Origin: Desulfosoma caldarium
GTDB taxonomy: Bacteria; Desulfobacterota; Syntrophobacteria; Syntrophobacterales; DSM-9756
Length of the DNA stretch: 64,000 nucleotides
NCBI RefSeq assembly: GCF_003751385.1
Contig: NZ_RJVA01000009.1
Coordinates: 248,001-312,000, forward strand
Direction of reading: 5' to 3'
The notes under the pieces were generated by a model. It was given only the letters and a program-made list of their open reading frames with translations. It searched no databases and was not told the DNA's origin. A program made the position numbers and the translations under genes. Numbering within the stretch: the stretch's first letter is position 1; each line of letters opens with the position of its first letter. Positions 36,530-46,114 of this stretch are shown here, one piece after another.

Positions 36530-37836
36530 TTGACCTCCAGCACCACGGTGAACATTTCCTTGCCGTCGCGGCCGCGATTGACCGACCCTTGAAGCTTCAC
36601 GTCCTTGAGCCAAGGGGAGGCTCGAAGGCCTTCGAGGGTTTTCAAAGAATCGGGGCTTCGAAAGGAAGCCGTGATTTTGCCCGCCGAATAGCTGAATCGG
36701 GAAATCCAGGTGCCTTCGGGAACCCTTTCGGCCACGTCGTTGAGCAGCTCATAGAACCGCGGTCGCCCTTTGATGAACACATCCGCTTCCTCGATGAGCT
36801 TCTTGAGCTGCTCCATTTCTTGAGCGTTTTTCTCCAAAGGCTTGAGTTCCGCTTCCAGTTTTTGCGTTTCCTCCATCAACCGTGCGGCGTGCCGTTCCAA
36901 AACCGTTGTGCGGCGCTCCACATGCGCCCCGACACCCCAAGCGGTCACGGCCAAAAACAAAAGAAACGGCACAACCACTTTAGCAGGGTGAAGTCCGGGA
37001 AGCTGCGGCGCTCGACCGTCCACACACAGCCCACGGTGGTGAAAAATGAGTGCCCACGCAGCGGCCGTGCCCAGATTGACCATCGGATGCGGCCAATCGG
37101 CGGAAAATTTGGGCGGCATGGCCGGCTCGAGCTGTGAAGCGTCGCTCCAGTCGTAAATCCTGTCGGGCGGCACGCCCCCTTGAGCCCGAAACCATGCATG
37201 GATTCCATCGCGATCCCAGACCCCTTCCAATGGATCCACAAGCTGTGAACACACCACGCCGTCGGCATCGACGGCAAGTAGTTCGCGCATCGCTTGGTCT
37301 CGACGCACCAGGCCCACGGGCCCAGAGGATGCCGAGCGCAGCCAGGCGGCAAGGCCAAAGGAAATGGGAAACAAGCCTTGCAGCGACTCCCTGTACCCGG
37401 TGTCGGCCAACACCGCCAGTACAGGGTCCACGACTTTCTTTTCCACGTAGACCAAGGTTGCCGCAATGGCCTTGTTCCGGCGCCGAACAAGATCCACGCT
37501 CCAGTAGATGTCGTCCACGGAAAGATGGACATGAATGGGCAGAGCGTTTCGCACCACGTCCAGAGCATCTTCCATGGGCACCGGCGGAACCTCCACCTCG
37601 CGAACGAAAAAGAGGCTGCGCGGCAGAGCGATGGCGACGCGCCGATGCGGCGTCAAGGGCAGCTCGCGCAGAAAGGCTTCCAGTCCCTTGGCACCACCGG
37701 AAAGAAGGGCTCCATGGGCGGGCACGCCGTCAGCGAGCGAATGCAGCCGCACGCGCCCCGCTTTTTTCACCGCATGGACATAATCCAGCCTGTCTTCGTC
37801 CACATAAATTCCAAGTATGCCCTTGGCCCCGAACAC
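36526..37836 (-). CDS. gspL: type II secretion GspL-like protein
   Basis: 436 aa. Cytoplasmic actin-like domain (residues 1-about 260, resembling PilM: LGIYVDEDRLDYVHAVKKAG, VAIALPRSLFFVREVEVP), one membrane helix near residue 290 (VVPFLLFLAVTAWGVGA), then a coiled coil and a periplasmic ferredoxin-like domain resembling PilN (RFYELLNDVAERVPEGTW). GspL recruits the ATPase GspE to the membrane. Here the domains look closer to a PilM-PilN fusion. Lies between gspK and gspM. Confidence 0.88.
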   Translation of the reverse strand: MFGAKGILGIYVDEDRLDYVHAVKKAGRVRLHSLADGVPAHGALLSGGAKGLEAFLRELPLTPHRRVAIALPRSLFFVREVEVPPVPMEDALDVVRNALPIHVHLSVDDIYWSVDLVRRRNKAIAATLVYVEKKVVDPVLAVLADTGYRESLQGLFPISFGLAAWLRSASSGPVGLVRRDQAMRELLAVDADGVVCSQLVDPLEGVWDRDGIHAWFRAQGGVPPDRIYDWSDASQLEPAMPPKFSADWPHPMVNLGTAAAWALIFHHRGLCVDGRAPQLPGLHPAKVVVPFLLFLAVTAWGVGAHVERRTTVLERHAARLMEETQKLEAELKPLEKNAQEMEQLKKLIEEADVFIKGRPRFYELLNDVAERVPEGTWISRFSYSAGKITASFRSPDSLKTLEGLRASPWLKDVKLQGSVNRGRDGKEMFTVVLEVK

Positions 37837-37893
37837 CCCTCGCCTCGTTTTCCTTTCTCGGTCGCCCTTGCACGCCGTCTTCAGCCCGGCCCT

Positions 37894-38739
37894 TTATGGG
37901 AAAACTGGTGTGGATCGCACAAATCCCTGGCATCGATCCGCCACGCTCCATCCGTCTCTGTCGGCTTTTCCCACAATCACCGCCACCTCGTACGTCGTGG
38001 CATTCAACGGCAAAAGCACCGTCAAACGGTCCGCTTTGGATCCCGTAACGGTCAGAAGCTCCACCAGAGAACGCCTCTCGGGCTCAAGCATCTCCCTCTG
38101 CCCTTGCACGTCTCGCTGTTCCCAAGCCCTCTCGGCCTTTTCCAGAAAATCCCCCCAAAACAACTCCGGTCCAACCCCTCGAACCTTCTGGATTTCACAT
38201 AGACTTGAAAACGGGCGATTCGTCGGCGGCTTTAAACCTCTTTGAAGGTACCATGGCGCCTCCGCTCCCTGAAGCCGCACCATGTCATCGGCATCCTGCC
38301 AATCCAGCAGAGCGTCGGTCAGCTCGTCCGCTTCCCGAACATCCGCAAGAGGCAAGAATTCGACGAACGCCCGTCGCATCTCGGCATCGTTGGCGTCCGT
38401 GGGCCGTATCTTGGATGACTCCTTCTCGTAAAGAACCCACACTTCCTGGCCGCCCACAATCCACCGATACCATAAACCGGGCCTCATGATATGGTGGTTT
38501 TTCCCTGTCACCGCGACGTAACGCATCACCGAGCGCAGCGCTTCCCCTCTTTGCAGCTGTTCCCATGCCGAAAGCGCTTCCGAGGCTCGAAGCCGGGAGG
38601 CCACCGCGGTCTGCAGGCCCAGAAAAGAAAGTAAGGCCAAGGCCCACAGAACAAAGACCAGCACCGCCCCCGATTCTCCCCACCCGGGTTGCCTTTTCAA
38701 ACAAACCCCTGGGACTGTGTGCATGGATGTCTTTTCCAT
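37894..38739 (-). CDS. gspK: type II secretion minor pseudopilin GspK
   Basis: About 281 aa from ATG 38739, which has GGAG six bases upstream. Prepilin-like start (GESG then AVLVFVLWALALLSFLGLQ) without Glu5, as is usual for GspK. Family signature: DALLDWQDADDMVR. The larger size compared with other pseudopilins and the FSSLCEIQKVRGVGPELFW stretch fit GspK, which caps the pseudopilus tip with GspI and GspJ. An open frame continues upstream to 38958 over the end of gspJ but is probably not translated. Confidence 0.9.
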   Translation of the reverse strand: MEKTSMHTVPGVCLKRQPGWGESGAVLVFVLWALALLSFLGLQTAVASRLRASEALSAWEQLQRGEALRSVMRYVAVTGKNHHIMRPGLWYRWIVGGQEVWVLYEKESSKIRPTDANDAEMRRAFVEFLPLADVREADELTDALLDWQDADDMVRLQGAEAPWYLQRGLKPPTNRPFSSLCEIQKVRGVGPELFWGDFLEKAERAWEQRDVQGQREMLEPERRSLVELLTVTGSKADRLTVLLPLNATTYEVAVIVGKADRDGWSVADRCQGFVRSTPVFP

Positions 38740-38831
38740 GAAAGCTCCAACGTGTCGCCTGGTTTCTTCAGGGTCCACAGGCACGCGCTCCCGCACGACA
38801 ACCTTCTTCGAGCACACTTTCCCCCGGCCCT

Positions 38832-39581
38832 CTAGGGAACTTCTGTGGAAAAAACCCACGAGCTCACTTTTTTCGAAGATCCCGTGCCGACGCCGAAAAT
38901 CAGACGAACCCTTCGAGGAAGTTTCAGGTTTTCTTCGCACGTCCACCGATCCTTCCATCCAATCGCCTCTCGTGTGGAATCCGAAGGATCCGTCTCCGCA
39001 TAGGCCAGTTCAAAGGCGGTGACGTTGCCGTAGCGGCTCAGAGGTGGTCCCGCGTCGTGCGCGCCGTGAACCAGCTCTTCGGCCAAACGGACCCAATCCG
39101 TCACTTCGCCCTCTTTTTCGACAAGATCCACATCGTAAACCTCAAGGACATGACGGGAAGCATCGTAGAGGTAGCCGATGAGGCGAAGCCCTTGTCGGTC
39201 CGACCCCGGAGGACCATAGGTGCTGTAGAAAGCTAGTCCGTGCGCCGTGCCACACAAGGGAAACACGTAACCCGGCCGGCCCCTCCACACCGTGGCTTCC
39301 GTGGCGGCCCATTCCAGATATCTCTCCAGGGAAACCGGCACGGCGTAGGCCAAGATGTCCGCATGGTTTTCAGGTCCCAATTTGCGCCAGGACAGAAGCC
39401 CAAAGCGCATGGCCGAACTCAGCAGGGTGATGACCATGGCCGTCAAGACCATGGCCACCAAAACCTCCACCAAAGTGAACCCGAAGGGCGTGAAATCAGC
39501 CCCATGGGTGTCCTGTCCACAGCGCCCACCGGGGCTTTGTGGCTCGTCGGCGCGAGGTTGAAACACCGGCCTGGCACGCAC
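38832..39581 (-). CDS. gspJ: type II secretion minor pseudopilin GspJ
   Basis: About 249 aa from a GTG at 39581, two bases after the gspI stop and with AGGAAAGGA upstream. The prepilin motif GFTLVEVLVAMVL lies about 33 residues in, a long leader. C-terminal features include WRKLGPENHADILAYAVPVS and a region matching GspJ size. Glu5 is present. The frame is open further upstream but overlaps gspI entirely; the GTG is the best-supported start. Confidence 0.88.
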   Translation of the reverse strand: MRARPVFQPRADEPQSPGGRCGQDTHGADFTPFGFTLVEVLVAMVLTAMVITLLSSAMRFGLLSWRKLGPENHADILAYAVPVSLERYLEWAATEATVWRGRPGYVFPLCGTAHGLAFYSTYGPPGSDRQGLRLIGYLYDASRHVLEVYDVDLVEKEGEVTDWVRLAEELVHGAHDAGPPLSRYGNVTAFELAYAETDPSDSTREAIGWKDRWTCEENLKLPRRVRLIFGVGTGSSKKVSSWVFSTEVP

Positions 39582-39583
39582 GT

Positions 39584-40066
39584 TTATCCTTTCCTCTCGT
39601 ACCAGCTCACCACACACCGCGAAGCGCGTGACCTTTGCGATTCCCCATAGACGCACAAGGTCAATTCCACCATGTTGGGATCCTCGTACGCTTCCGTGTC
39701 CCGTTCCAAAGGAACCACCAAAGGGTGAGCTTCCAGCCTGTAAAACCACCCCGGCTCATCGCTCACCGGCCCCTGCAGAACGCCGCGGCGCACCGCCTCG
39801 GCCATAAGCGCGGAATCTGTGAGAATCGTTCGGGCCACCCTGGACGCCTCCAACACTTCCTGGGCTTGCGTCCGAAGCCGAGCCGACTGCGAGAACCCGT
39901 AAAACAGCACGGCCACCGTGATACCCATAATCGTCAAGGCAACCAGCACCTCAAGAAGACTAAACCCTTGAACGCGTGCCCCAAGGGCACCGCCTTCCAA
40001 GAATCGGGGTTTCGGTTTCACGGCCGACGGTCGCCTACGTTTCATGGATGCGTCTTGAAATTCCAA
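39584..40066 (-). CDS. gspI: type II secretion minor pseudopilin GspI
   Basis: 160 aa. Prepilin cleavage/methylation motif GFSLLEVLVALTIMGITVAV with Glu5, length as expected for GspI (small minor pseudopilin). The start at 40066 is TTG with AAAGGA five bases upstream; ATG 40045 (MKRRRPSAV) is the alternative but has no clear ribosome site. A long leader (about 33 residues) precedes the cleavage site. Between gspH and gspJ. Confidence 0.87.
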   Translation of the reverse strand: MEFQDASMKRRRPSAVKPKPRFLEGGALGARVQGFSLLEVLVALTIMGITVAVLFYGFSQSARLRTQAQEVLEASRVARTILTDSALMAEAVRRGVLQGPVSDEPGWFYRLEAHPLVVPLERDTEAYEDPNMVELTLCVYGESQRSRASRCVVSWYERKG

Positions 40067-40082
40067 AGCGTTCCTTTGACCC

Positions 40083-40535
40083 TCACATTCCTTCCGCCGC
40101 CATGGCCAAGCCCGTCAGTGAATCCACGCGAAGGCGACCCAAGACCGTCCCACGACGGGCCACAACCAGTTCCGCTCCACTGGACGCCCCATCGGGATAA
40201 AACAGCACGTAAAAGACGTCGTCGGCGTAAAGGACGCCTCGAGCTTGAATCTCCAGGTCCTCGGGAATCCCGAGGGCTTTATCCCGGGATTCGGCGATCC
40301 AGCATTGGCGATCGTTTTCGGAAAACACCACGGCCGTGACTTGACCATTGGAGACGGCCTGGGTTCTGGCTTTACTCAGAACACCGCCCAGGTCCAGAAC
40401 AAAACGGCGGTCCTGTTTGCGGCCGAGACCGGTTCCCACGGTGGTGAAGACCAAGGTGAGCGACACGGCCACGATGGCCAGGACCACCAGCAGTTCCACC
40501 AGAGTCAAACCGGTATCTTTAAAATGAGATTTCAT
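40083..40535 (-). CDS. gspH: type II secretion pseudopilin GspH (FimT-like)
   Basis: About 150 aa from ATG 40535, overlapping the gspF stop by 17 bases, so it is translationally coupled. Prepilin motif TGLTLVELLVVLAIVAVSLT with Glu5, then the GspH/FimT signature LSKARTQAVSNGQVTAVVF. That signature, and the absence of the GspG-type C-terminal calcium loop, make it GspH and not the major pseudopilin GspG. Confidence 0.85.
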   Translation of the reverse strand: MKSHFKDTGLTLVELLVVLAIVAVSLTLVFTTVGTGLGRKQDRRFVLDLGGVLSKARTQAVSNGQVTAVVFSENDRQCWIAESRDKALGIPEDLEIQARGVLYADDVFYVLFYPDGASSGAELVVARRGTVLGRLRVDSLTGLAMAAEGM

Positions 40536-41730
40536 GGATGCCAAAAATGGCCAAAAGCATGGAAATGACCATGCCGCCGATAAGAATTCCCATGAAGACG
40601 ATGACCACGGGCTCCAAAAGGGCCAGAGCCGCCTTGGTCTTGTTCTGAATCTCTTTTTCCAGGCTGTCGGCCACACTGCCCAGGACCCGTCCCAGGTCCC
40701 CGGTTTCCTCGCCGATGGACGTCATGTGCACGACCTTGGGTGGAAAAATCGGCGACGCCCGCATGAGGGTGCTCATGGCCACGCCCTGCTGCACTTTCTC
40801 GTGGATTTCCTGAAGGGCTTCCTTGAGGAGCACGTTGCGGGCCACGGCCTGGGCAATACTCAAGGATTTGAGGAGCGGCACACCGCTTTCCAGGAGGGTG
40901 CCGAGTGTGCGCGTCATGCGGGCCAGTTCCACTTCCAGGACGAGTCGCCCCAGGAAAGGCAATTTGAGAAGCACGGCATGCAGGCGTCGTCGGTTTTCAT
41001 GCTTTTTCGCATAGGCAGTGATCCCCAAGGCAAGGCACACGGGCACAAGAGCCAGGAGCCACCAAAAGGTGCGAAAAACCCCGCTCAAGGCGATCAAGGC
41101 CCGCGTCGCGGCCGGAATGTTCGGGCCCAGATCTTCCAAAATCGCGGCGAATTTGGGAATCACAAATCCGAGAATGGCCGAGACGGAGGCGATTCCCACC
41201 AAAAGAAGCACCACGGGATAGATGGAAGAAGAGATGATAAATCTTTTGATCTCTTCGGTGCGTGCTAAAAAGCCGGCCAGTTTTTCCAGCGCCTCATCCA
41301 GAACACCCCCCGCTTCCCCCACGCGAATCATGCTCACCGTCAGTTCACCAAATTCGGGGGCTTTCTGGGCCACGGCTTGGGAGAAACTCTGGCCGCCGCG
41401 AATCCCTTCACGAAGCGTGAGCGCAAGCTGACGCACACGTTCCGCCGTGGTGGCATCGGCAAGGATTTGAAGGCACCGGTCAATGGGCACTCCGGAACGC
41501 ACCAGATGGGCCAGTTCCGAAATGAATTCCAGCCTTTGCCGAGCGCTGAGGCGGTTTTTTCGAAGAAAGGAAAGACCGTCCCATCCCAGGGGCCTCTCGG
41601 ACCAGCGCAGAACATGCACCCCCTTGGCACTGAGGCTCACCAGAAGGCTTTCCCGGTCCGAAGCTTCTTCGGTACCCCTGACTTTGCGCCCGCGCGCATC
41701 CACGCCTTCGAAAAAAAATTTTTGCATCAC
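40519..41730 (-). CDS. gspF: type II secretion inner-membrane platform protein GspF
   Basis: 403 aa with two tandem GspF domains and three membrane helices. FFFEGVDARGRKVRGT at the N-terminus; FISELAHLVRSGVPIDRCLQ in domain 1; MTRTLGTLLESGVPLLKSL in domain 2; helices SSSIYPVVLLLVGIASVSA, FWWLLALVPVCLALGI and the C-terminal VVIVFMGILIGGMVISMLLA. Standard length. Overlaps the gspE stop by 4 bases. Confidence 0.95.
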   Translation of the reverse strand: MMQKFFFEGVDARGRKVRGTEEASDRESLLVSLSAKGVHVLRWSERPLGWDGLSFLRKNRLSARQRLEFISELAHLVRSGVPIDRCLQILADATTAERVRQLALTLREGIRGGQSFSQAVAQKAPEFGELTVSMIRVGEAGGVLDEALEKLAGFLARTEEIKRFIISSSIYPVVLLLVGIASVSAILGFVIPKFAAILEDLGPNIPAATRALIALSGVFRTFWWLLALVPVCLALGITAYAKKHENRRRLHAVLLKLPFLGRLVLEVELARMTRTLGTLLESGVPLLKSLSIAQAVARNVLLKEALQEIHEKVQQGVAMSTLMRASPIFPPKVVHMTSIGEETGDLGRVLGSVADSLEKEIQNKTKAALALLEPVVIVFMGILIGGMVISMLLAIFGIHEISF

Positions 41731-43439
41731 CGTGTGACTCGAATGACCTCTTCAAAGGTGGTCATGCCGGAGACCACCTTCTCCAGCCCGTCCTGCCTCA
41801 AGGTTCCCATCCCTAAGCCCACGGCCTTGGCCACGATGGCGTGGCGATCGGACCCTTTGAGAATCTCCCGCTGAATGGGTTCATCCAACGGCAGAAACTC
41901 AAAAAGGCCGATGCGCCCTCGGTAACCGGTACCGCCGCAATGCTCGCAGCCTTGCCCCTTGCGATAGGACGCCGGCACAGCCTCCAAGGGCACGCCAAAC
42001 TCGTGGGCCAATATTCGCCGCTCCTCCTCGCCCACGGTGACCTCACGGACACACTTCGAACACACGCGTCGAACAAGCCTTTGGGCCAAAACGGCCACCA
42101 CCGCAGATGTGATCATAAAGGGTTCCACGCCCATGTCTTCCAATCGCGTGATGGCGCCGGCCGCGTCATTGGTGTGCAGCGTGGAAAAAACCATGTGGCC
42201 GGTCAGGGCTGCCTGAATGGCGATCTCCGCCGTTTCCAAATCGCGGATTTCTCCCACAAGCATCACATCGGGGTCCTGGCGCAGAAAAGAGCGCAAACAA
42301 TGGGCGAAGGTTAGGCCGATCTTGGGCTGCACCTGCACCTGATTGACGCCGTCCAGTTGGTATTCCACGGGGTCTTCCACGGTGACGATCTTGCGGTCCG
42401 GCGTGTTGATTTCGTTGATGGCGGCGTAAAGCGTGGTGGTTTTTCCGGATCCGGTGGGGCCCGTGACCAGCACAATGCCGTAGGGCAACGCGATGATCTG
42501 CTTGAATCGGTTCAGAAGATCTTTGGGAAAGCCCAGAGCATCCAGGTCCAGCAGAATGTCTTCCTTTTGAAGCAGGCGCAGCACCAGGCTTTCCCCAAAC
42601 ACCGTGGGCAGGCTGGAAACGCGGATGTCGATTTCTTTTTTGGTGAGTTTAAACTTGATACGGCCGTCCTGAGGCAGGCGCATTTCGGCGATGTTCATGC
42701 GCGCCATGAGTTTGATTCTCGAGGCGATGGCCGCCTGAAACTTCTTGGGAAGATCGTCCTGGTCATGAAGCACACCGTCGATGCGATAACGGACCTTGAC
42801 CAGTTTTTTGAGCGGTTCGATGTGAATGTCCGAGGCGCCCACATCCACGGCGCGGGTGATGATATGGTTCACGAGGCGGACAATGGGGGCTTCGGAGGCC
42901 ATGTCCCGAAGGTGTTCCGGGTTGTCCCAAAGGTGCGCATCCAGATCGGGGTTTTCTTCGGCTTGCGCTTCGGATTCCTGCAAGGCCGTGTCCGCCTCAT
43001 ACCACTGATAGGTGAACTGGGCGATCACTTCCGCCGTGGTTCGATAGACTTTCAAAGGTTTTCCGTAAGCCCGGCGCACCACTTCTTGCGTGGCCAAATC
43101 CATGGGATTTGCCATGACGACGGTGACGGCCTCATCGGTCTCCATCACCGGCAAGACCTTGAAGCGCTTGAGATAAGCCACGGGCAGGGGATTGTACCGA
43201 GGTGGATGGTCCGGAAAATCGCCTTCGTCCATGAACGGAAACTCCGGCAGACCTTCCAGGGGCGCTGGGCCGTTGCCGCCCGGCAAAGACCCTACACTTT
43301 CCGCCGATCTTCGGCGCATTCTGTGCCACACCGATCGCACCCCATCCATCATCTTTGCTCTCGACTCCGGCACGGGAGCAAAATCTCCATGTTCACGGCG
43401 ACTTTTGCAAAATAGCACACGTGGGACAATAAAGGTCAA
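41727..43439 (-). CDS. gspE: type II secretion ATPase GspE
   Basis: 570 aa traffic ATPase driving pseudopilus assembly. N-terminal GspE_N domain (LPVAYLKRFKVLPVMETDEA), Walker A GPTGSGKTTTLYAAI near residue 330, Asp box, Walker B region MLVGEIRDLETAEIAIQAAL, His box FSTLHTNDA, and the zinc tetracysteine (CSKC ... CEHCGGTG). First gene of the gsp operon. The start is uncertain: ATG at 43352 (MMDGVRSV) is an alternative to the upstream start at 43439. Confidence 0.95.
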   Translation of the reverse strand: MTFIVPRVLFCKSRREHGDFAPVPESRAKMMDGVRSVWHRMRRRSAESVGSLPGGNGPAPLEGLPEFPFMDEGDFPDHPPRYNPLPVAYLKRFKVLPVMETDEAVTVVMANPMDLATQEVVRRAYGKPLKVYRTTAEVIAQFTYQWYEADTALQESEAQAEENPDLDAHLWDNPEHLRDMASEAPIVRLVNHIITRAVDVGASDIHIEPLKKLVKVRYRIDGVLHDQDDLPKKFQAAIASRIKLMARMNIAEMRLPQDGRIKFKLTKKEIDIRVSSLPTVFGESLVLRLLQKEDILLDLDALGFPKDLLNRFKQIIALPYGIVLVTGPTGSGKTTTLYAAINEINTPDRKIVTVEDPVEYQLDGVNQVQVQPKIGLTFAHCLRSFLRQDPDVMLVGEIRDLETAEIAIQAALTGHMVFSTLHTNDAAGAITRLEDMGVEPFMITSAVVAVLAQRLVRRVCSKCVREVTVGEEERRILAHEFGVPLEAVPASYRKGQGCEHCGGTGYRGRIGLFEFLPLDEPIQREILKGSDRHAIVAKAVGLGMGTLRQDGLEKVVSGMTTFEEVIRVTR

Positions 43440-44051
43440 GCCTAGTCGTTTCCGGCGCCTTTGAAAGGCGCCAGAACAAAATCATCGGTGAAAAGCTCGG
43501 CCTTCGTGGTGCACGGATTTGATCAATGCGGCTTGGAAAGTTTGCCCGCAAAGCGGCGGCTCCTGGTGGATCCTCCCAGATCCATCATCGTAAAAAAACA
43601 ACCCATATGTCCTGGTCAATTCAGTTAGCGAGAATTCGATCATAAAAAACAACAAATAACCAAACGAACTGAACAACTCTGGCACAGGGTGTTCTCCCTA
43701 CTGAGTCCAAAGAAGAGGACAATGTTGCCGGATTCACCGCGCTGGGGGACTCCCCGCCCATCTCGACGTGGAGCAGACGGGAAGGGTGCGCGATGCGAAT
43801 AGGCGGCTCTTGAAGATTCGGGAAGGGAAACGACAAGGTTGGGGTGACCGGCACATCGTCCTGGCACCGAATTTGCCCGATCTGACCGAGGATGATGGAT
43901 TTGGGAAGGAGAGAAAACCTTGTCTGCAACTATCCCCTGTGGTAATGGCCCCTGGGTCAAAGATAGGGCCGGTTTTCGCGCCAAAGCAGGAGGCATGGGC
44001 GCCGAACATCGAAGGCGGGAAAAGTCACCCATGCTCGAGATGAATTGAGAC
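43440..44051. other. 612-base divergent region between gspE and the glycan island
   Basis: Holds no recognisable gene. It is noticeably more A+T-rich in the middle (about 43600-43680). It should contain the promoter of the gsp operon on one strand and of the glycosyltransferase-Wzm-Wzt genes on the other. No convincing -35/-10 pair or operator was fixed by eye. Confidence 0.5.
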
Positions 44052-45224
44052 GTGAGGATGGACGAGATGAGAATTTTAGTCGACGTTCTTCCCCTTGTCG
44101 GGTTGGACACGGGCATAGCGAGATATCTGAGAAATCTCTACGGGACCATAGAGGCATTACCTGACCCGCCGTCCATGGACATTGTTTATTTTGACGGCAG
44201 AAAAACCCATCTGTCCATCCCTCGGGCAGCTCAGCCGGCCAGGTGGTCAAAAGCTGTCACGGCCCTGTGGCGGCTTCCCGCTCCCGTCACCTTCACCCTT
44301 CGGTGCGCGCGTTGGATCGCTTACGAACAGCAACTCCAACGAATAACCAAGCCTGGCTCCTACGACCTGTATCACGCAACCTCCTTCGTTCCGGCGGCGG
44401 TTACAGACATCCCGCAGGTTTTCAGCCTCTACGACTTGTCTTTGATATGCTACCCTCAGACTCACCCAACAGAAAGGGTGTGGTTCTTTCGGTACTGGAG
44501 CCGTCGTCGACTGGACTATGCCACCCACATCCTGACAATCTCTCAGTACATGCGCGAAGAAATTTGCCGGCTCCTGGGGTGGCCTGAGGAAAAGGTCACC
44601 GCGGTTCCCTTGGCTCCTGCCCGGCATTTTTCACCCAGGCCGCTCGAGGCGGTGGCCTTGGTTCGAAAACGCCTGGGCCTTCCAAAGGAATATCTGCTTT
44701 TTGTGGGTTCCCTTGAACCGCGCAAGAATATCGGCCTCGCCGTGCAGGCCCTTACGCGATGCCGACACGATATTCCCCTTGTGTTGGTGGGATGGACGGC
44801 ATGGGGGGATAAGAGATGGCTTGCGGAGGCTCAACTGCATCGACGGCGACCTCGTCTCATCGCCCTTGGCTATACGGACGATGAAACTCTGGCGTGCCTC
44901 TACAGCGGCGCCACCGCCCTGGTGTATCCAAGCCTCTACGAGGGATTCGGTCTTCCGATTCTGGAGGCCATGGCCTGCGGTTGTCCCGTGATCTGCTCCA
45001 ACACCTCCAGCATGCCCGAAGTGGCCGGCGAGGCGGCACACCTCATTGATCCGCTCGATCCACAAGACTTGGCCTCGGCCATCGACCAGGTGCTGGACGC
45101 GTCGGACTATCGTCAACACCTCATTCGAGCGGGCCTCAAGCGGGCCGCCGGCTTTAGTTGGGAACGCACAGCCCGCCAGACCCGATCCGTCTTCCAGGCG
45201 ATTCTTTCAGAGGCGCGATCGTAA
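44052..45224 (+). CDS. GT4-family glycosyltransferase
   Basis: 390 aa GT-B glycosyltransferase. Glycine-rich acceptor loop VDVLPLVGLDTGIARYLRNL, LYHATSFVPAAVTDIPQVFS, donor-domain LLFVGSLEPRKNIGLAVQAL and the E-x7-E element in YEGFGLPILEAMACGCPVI followed by CSNTSSMPE. Starts at a GTG (44052); ATG at 44058 or 44067 are possible. First gene of the O-antigen-type export cluster: glycosyltransferase, then Wzm and Wzt. Similar in type to the first domain of the 1239-aa glycosyltransferase downstream. Confidence 0.92.
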   Translation: MRMDEMRILVDVLPLVGLDTGIARYLRNLYGTIEALPDPPSMDIVYFDGRKTHLSIPRAAQPARWSKAVTALWRLPAPVTFTLRCARWIAYEQQLQRITKPGSYDLYHATSFVPAAVTDIPQVFSLYDLSLICYPQTHPTERVWFFRYWSRRRLDYATHILTISQYMREEICRLLGWPEEKVTAVPLAPARHFSPRPLEAVALVRKRLGLPKEYLLFVGSLEPRKNIGLAVQALTRCRHDIPLVLVGWTAWGDKRWLAEAQLHRRRPRLIALGYTDDETLACLYSGATALVYPSLYEGFGLPILEAMACGCPVICSNTSSMPEVAGEAAHLIDPLDPQDLASAIDQVLDASDYRQHLIRAGLKRAAGFSWERTARQTRSVFQAILSEARS

Positions 45225-45241
45225 CGAAGGATGGATGTTTG

Positions 45242-46114
45242 ATGGAACCTTATCAGGCGCCGATGGACAAAAACTCCATCTCCGACAAGGCCTTAAAGCC
45301 CGCCGCAGGAGGCATCATATCCCTAGGGATGCTCAAGGATGTGTGGGCCTTTAGGGGTTTCGTGATTTCCAGCGTCAAGCGGGAATTTCACTCTCGATTT
45401 GTGAACGCGCGCCTGGGCATTTTATGGCTCGTGCTTCAGCCGCTTGCCATGATCTTGATTTATACGCTGATCTTTTCAGAACTTATGAAGCCGTCCCTTC
45501 CCGGCAAAGCTTCTAAGTTTGCTTACAGTATCTATCTGTGTTCGGGCCTTCTGACGTGGAGCCTCTTTTCTAACCTTCTCAACCGCTCCATTGGCATCTT
45601 TGTCCACAACGCGCATCTTCTGAAGAAAATCCATTTTCCAAAGTTATGTCTTCCTCTCGTGGCGATCTTTTCAAGCCTTGTGGATTTTGCCATTATTATG
45701 GCTATATTTGTAGGCTTTTTACTCCTTACCGGAGAGTTCCCAGGAGTGGTCATCATAGGTTGTGTTCCGCCCCTCGCCGTTTTAATCGCTTTAACCGTTG
45801 GGCTCGGAGTGTTTCTCGGCGTCATCAACGTTTTCTACCGAGACGTGGAACAGACCATGGGGATCGTTCTTCAGTTTTGGTTCTGGCTGACACCGATTGT
45901 TTACTTTGACATGAGTCTTCCCCAGATTGCAAAGTCTTTCCTTGCGGTGAATCCCATCTGGCCTGTCATTAATGCGATGCATCGAATTTTTGTTGAAGGC
46001 GCTTACCCTATCTGGAGGACGCTGATTTACCCTTGTGTGCTGTCTCTCATTGTGGTTTTCCTTGGAATGTTTTCTTTCTGGAGGCTTCACGGCGAAATTG
46101 TGGATGAACTGTGA
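45242..46114 (+). CDS. wzm: O-antigen/polysaccharide ABC exporter permease (Wzm-like)
   Basis: Inner-membrane permease of about 290 aa with six hydrophobic segments and the ABC-2 pattern of polysaccharide exporters: SRFVNARLGILWLVLQPLAM, HLLKKIHFPKLCLPLVAI and LGVFLGVINVFYRDVEQ. Exports a finished lipid-linked glycan across the inner membrane together with Wzt. ATG 45242 is chosen; an open frame upstream overlaps the previous gene. Stop and the next start overlap (GTGATG). Confidence 0.93.
   Translation: MEPYQAPMDKNSISDKALKPAAGGIISLGMLKDVWAFRGFVISSVKREFHSRFVNARLGILWLVLQPLAMILIYTLIFSELMKPSLPGKASKFAYSIYLCSGLLTWSLFSNLLNRSIGIFVHNAHLLKKIHFPKLCLPLVAIFSSLVDFAIIMAIFVGFLLLTGEFPGVVIIGCVPPLAVLIALTVGLGVFLGVINVFYRDVEQTMGIVLQFWFWLTPIVYFDMSLPQIAKSFLAVNPIWPVINAMHRIFVEGAYPIWRTLIYPCVLSLIVVFLGMFSFWRLHGEIVDEL

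Noticed and set aside
40083-40535. First pseudopilin after gspF considered as GspG
   Set aside because: It has the GspH/FimT signature (SKARTQAVSNGQ) and lacks the GspG C-terminal calcium-site pattern.
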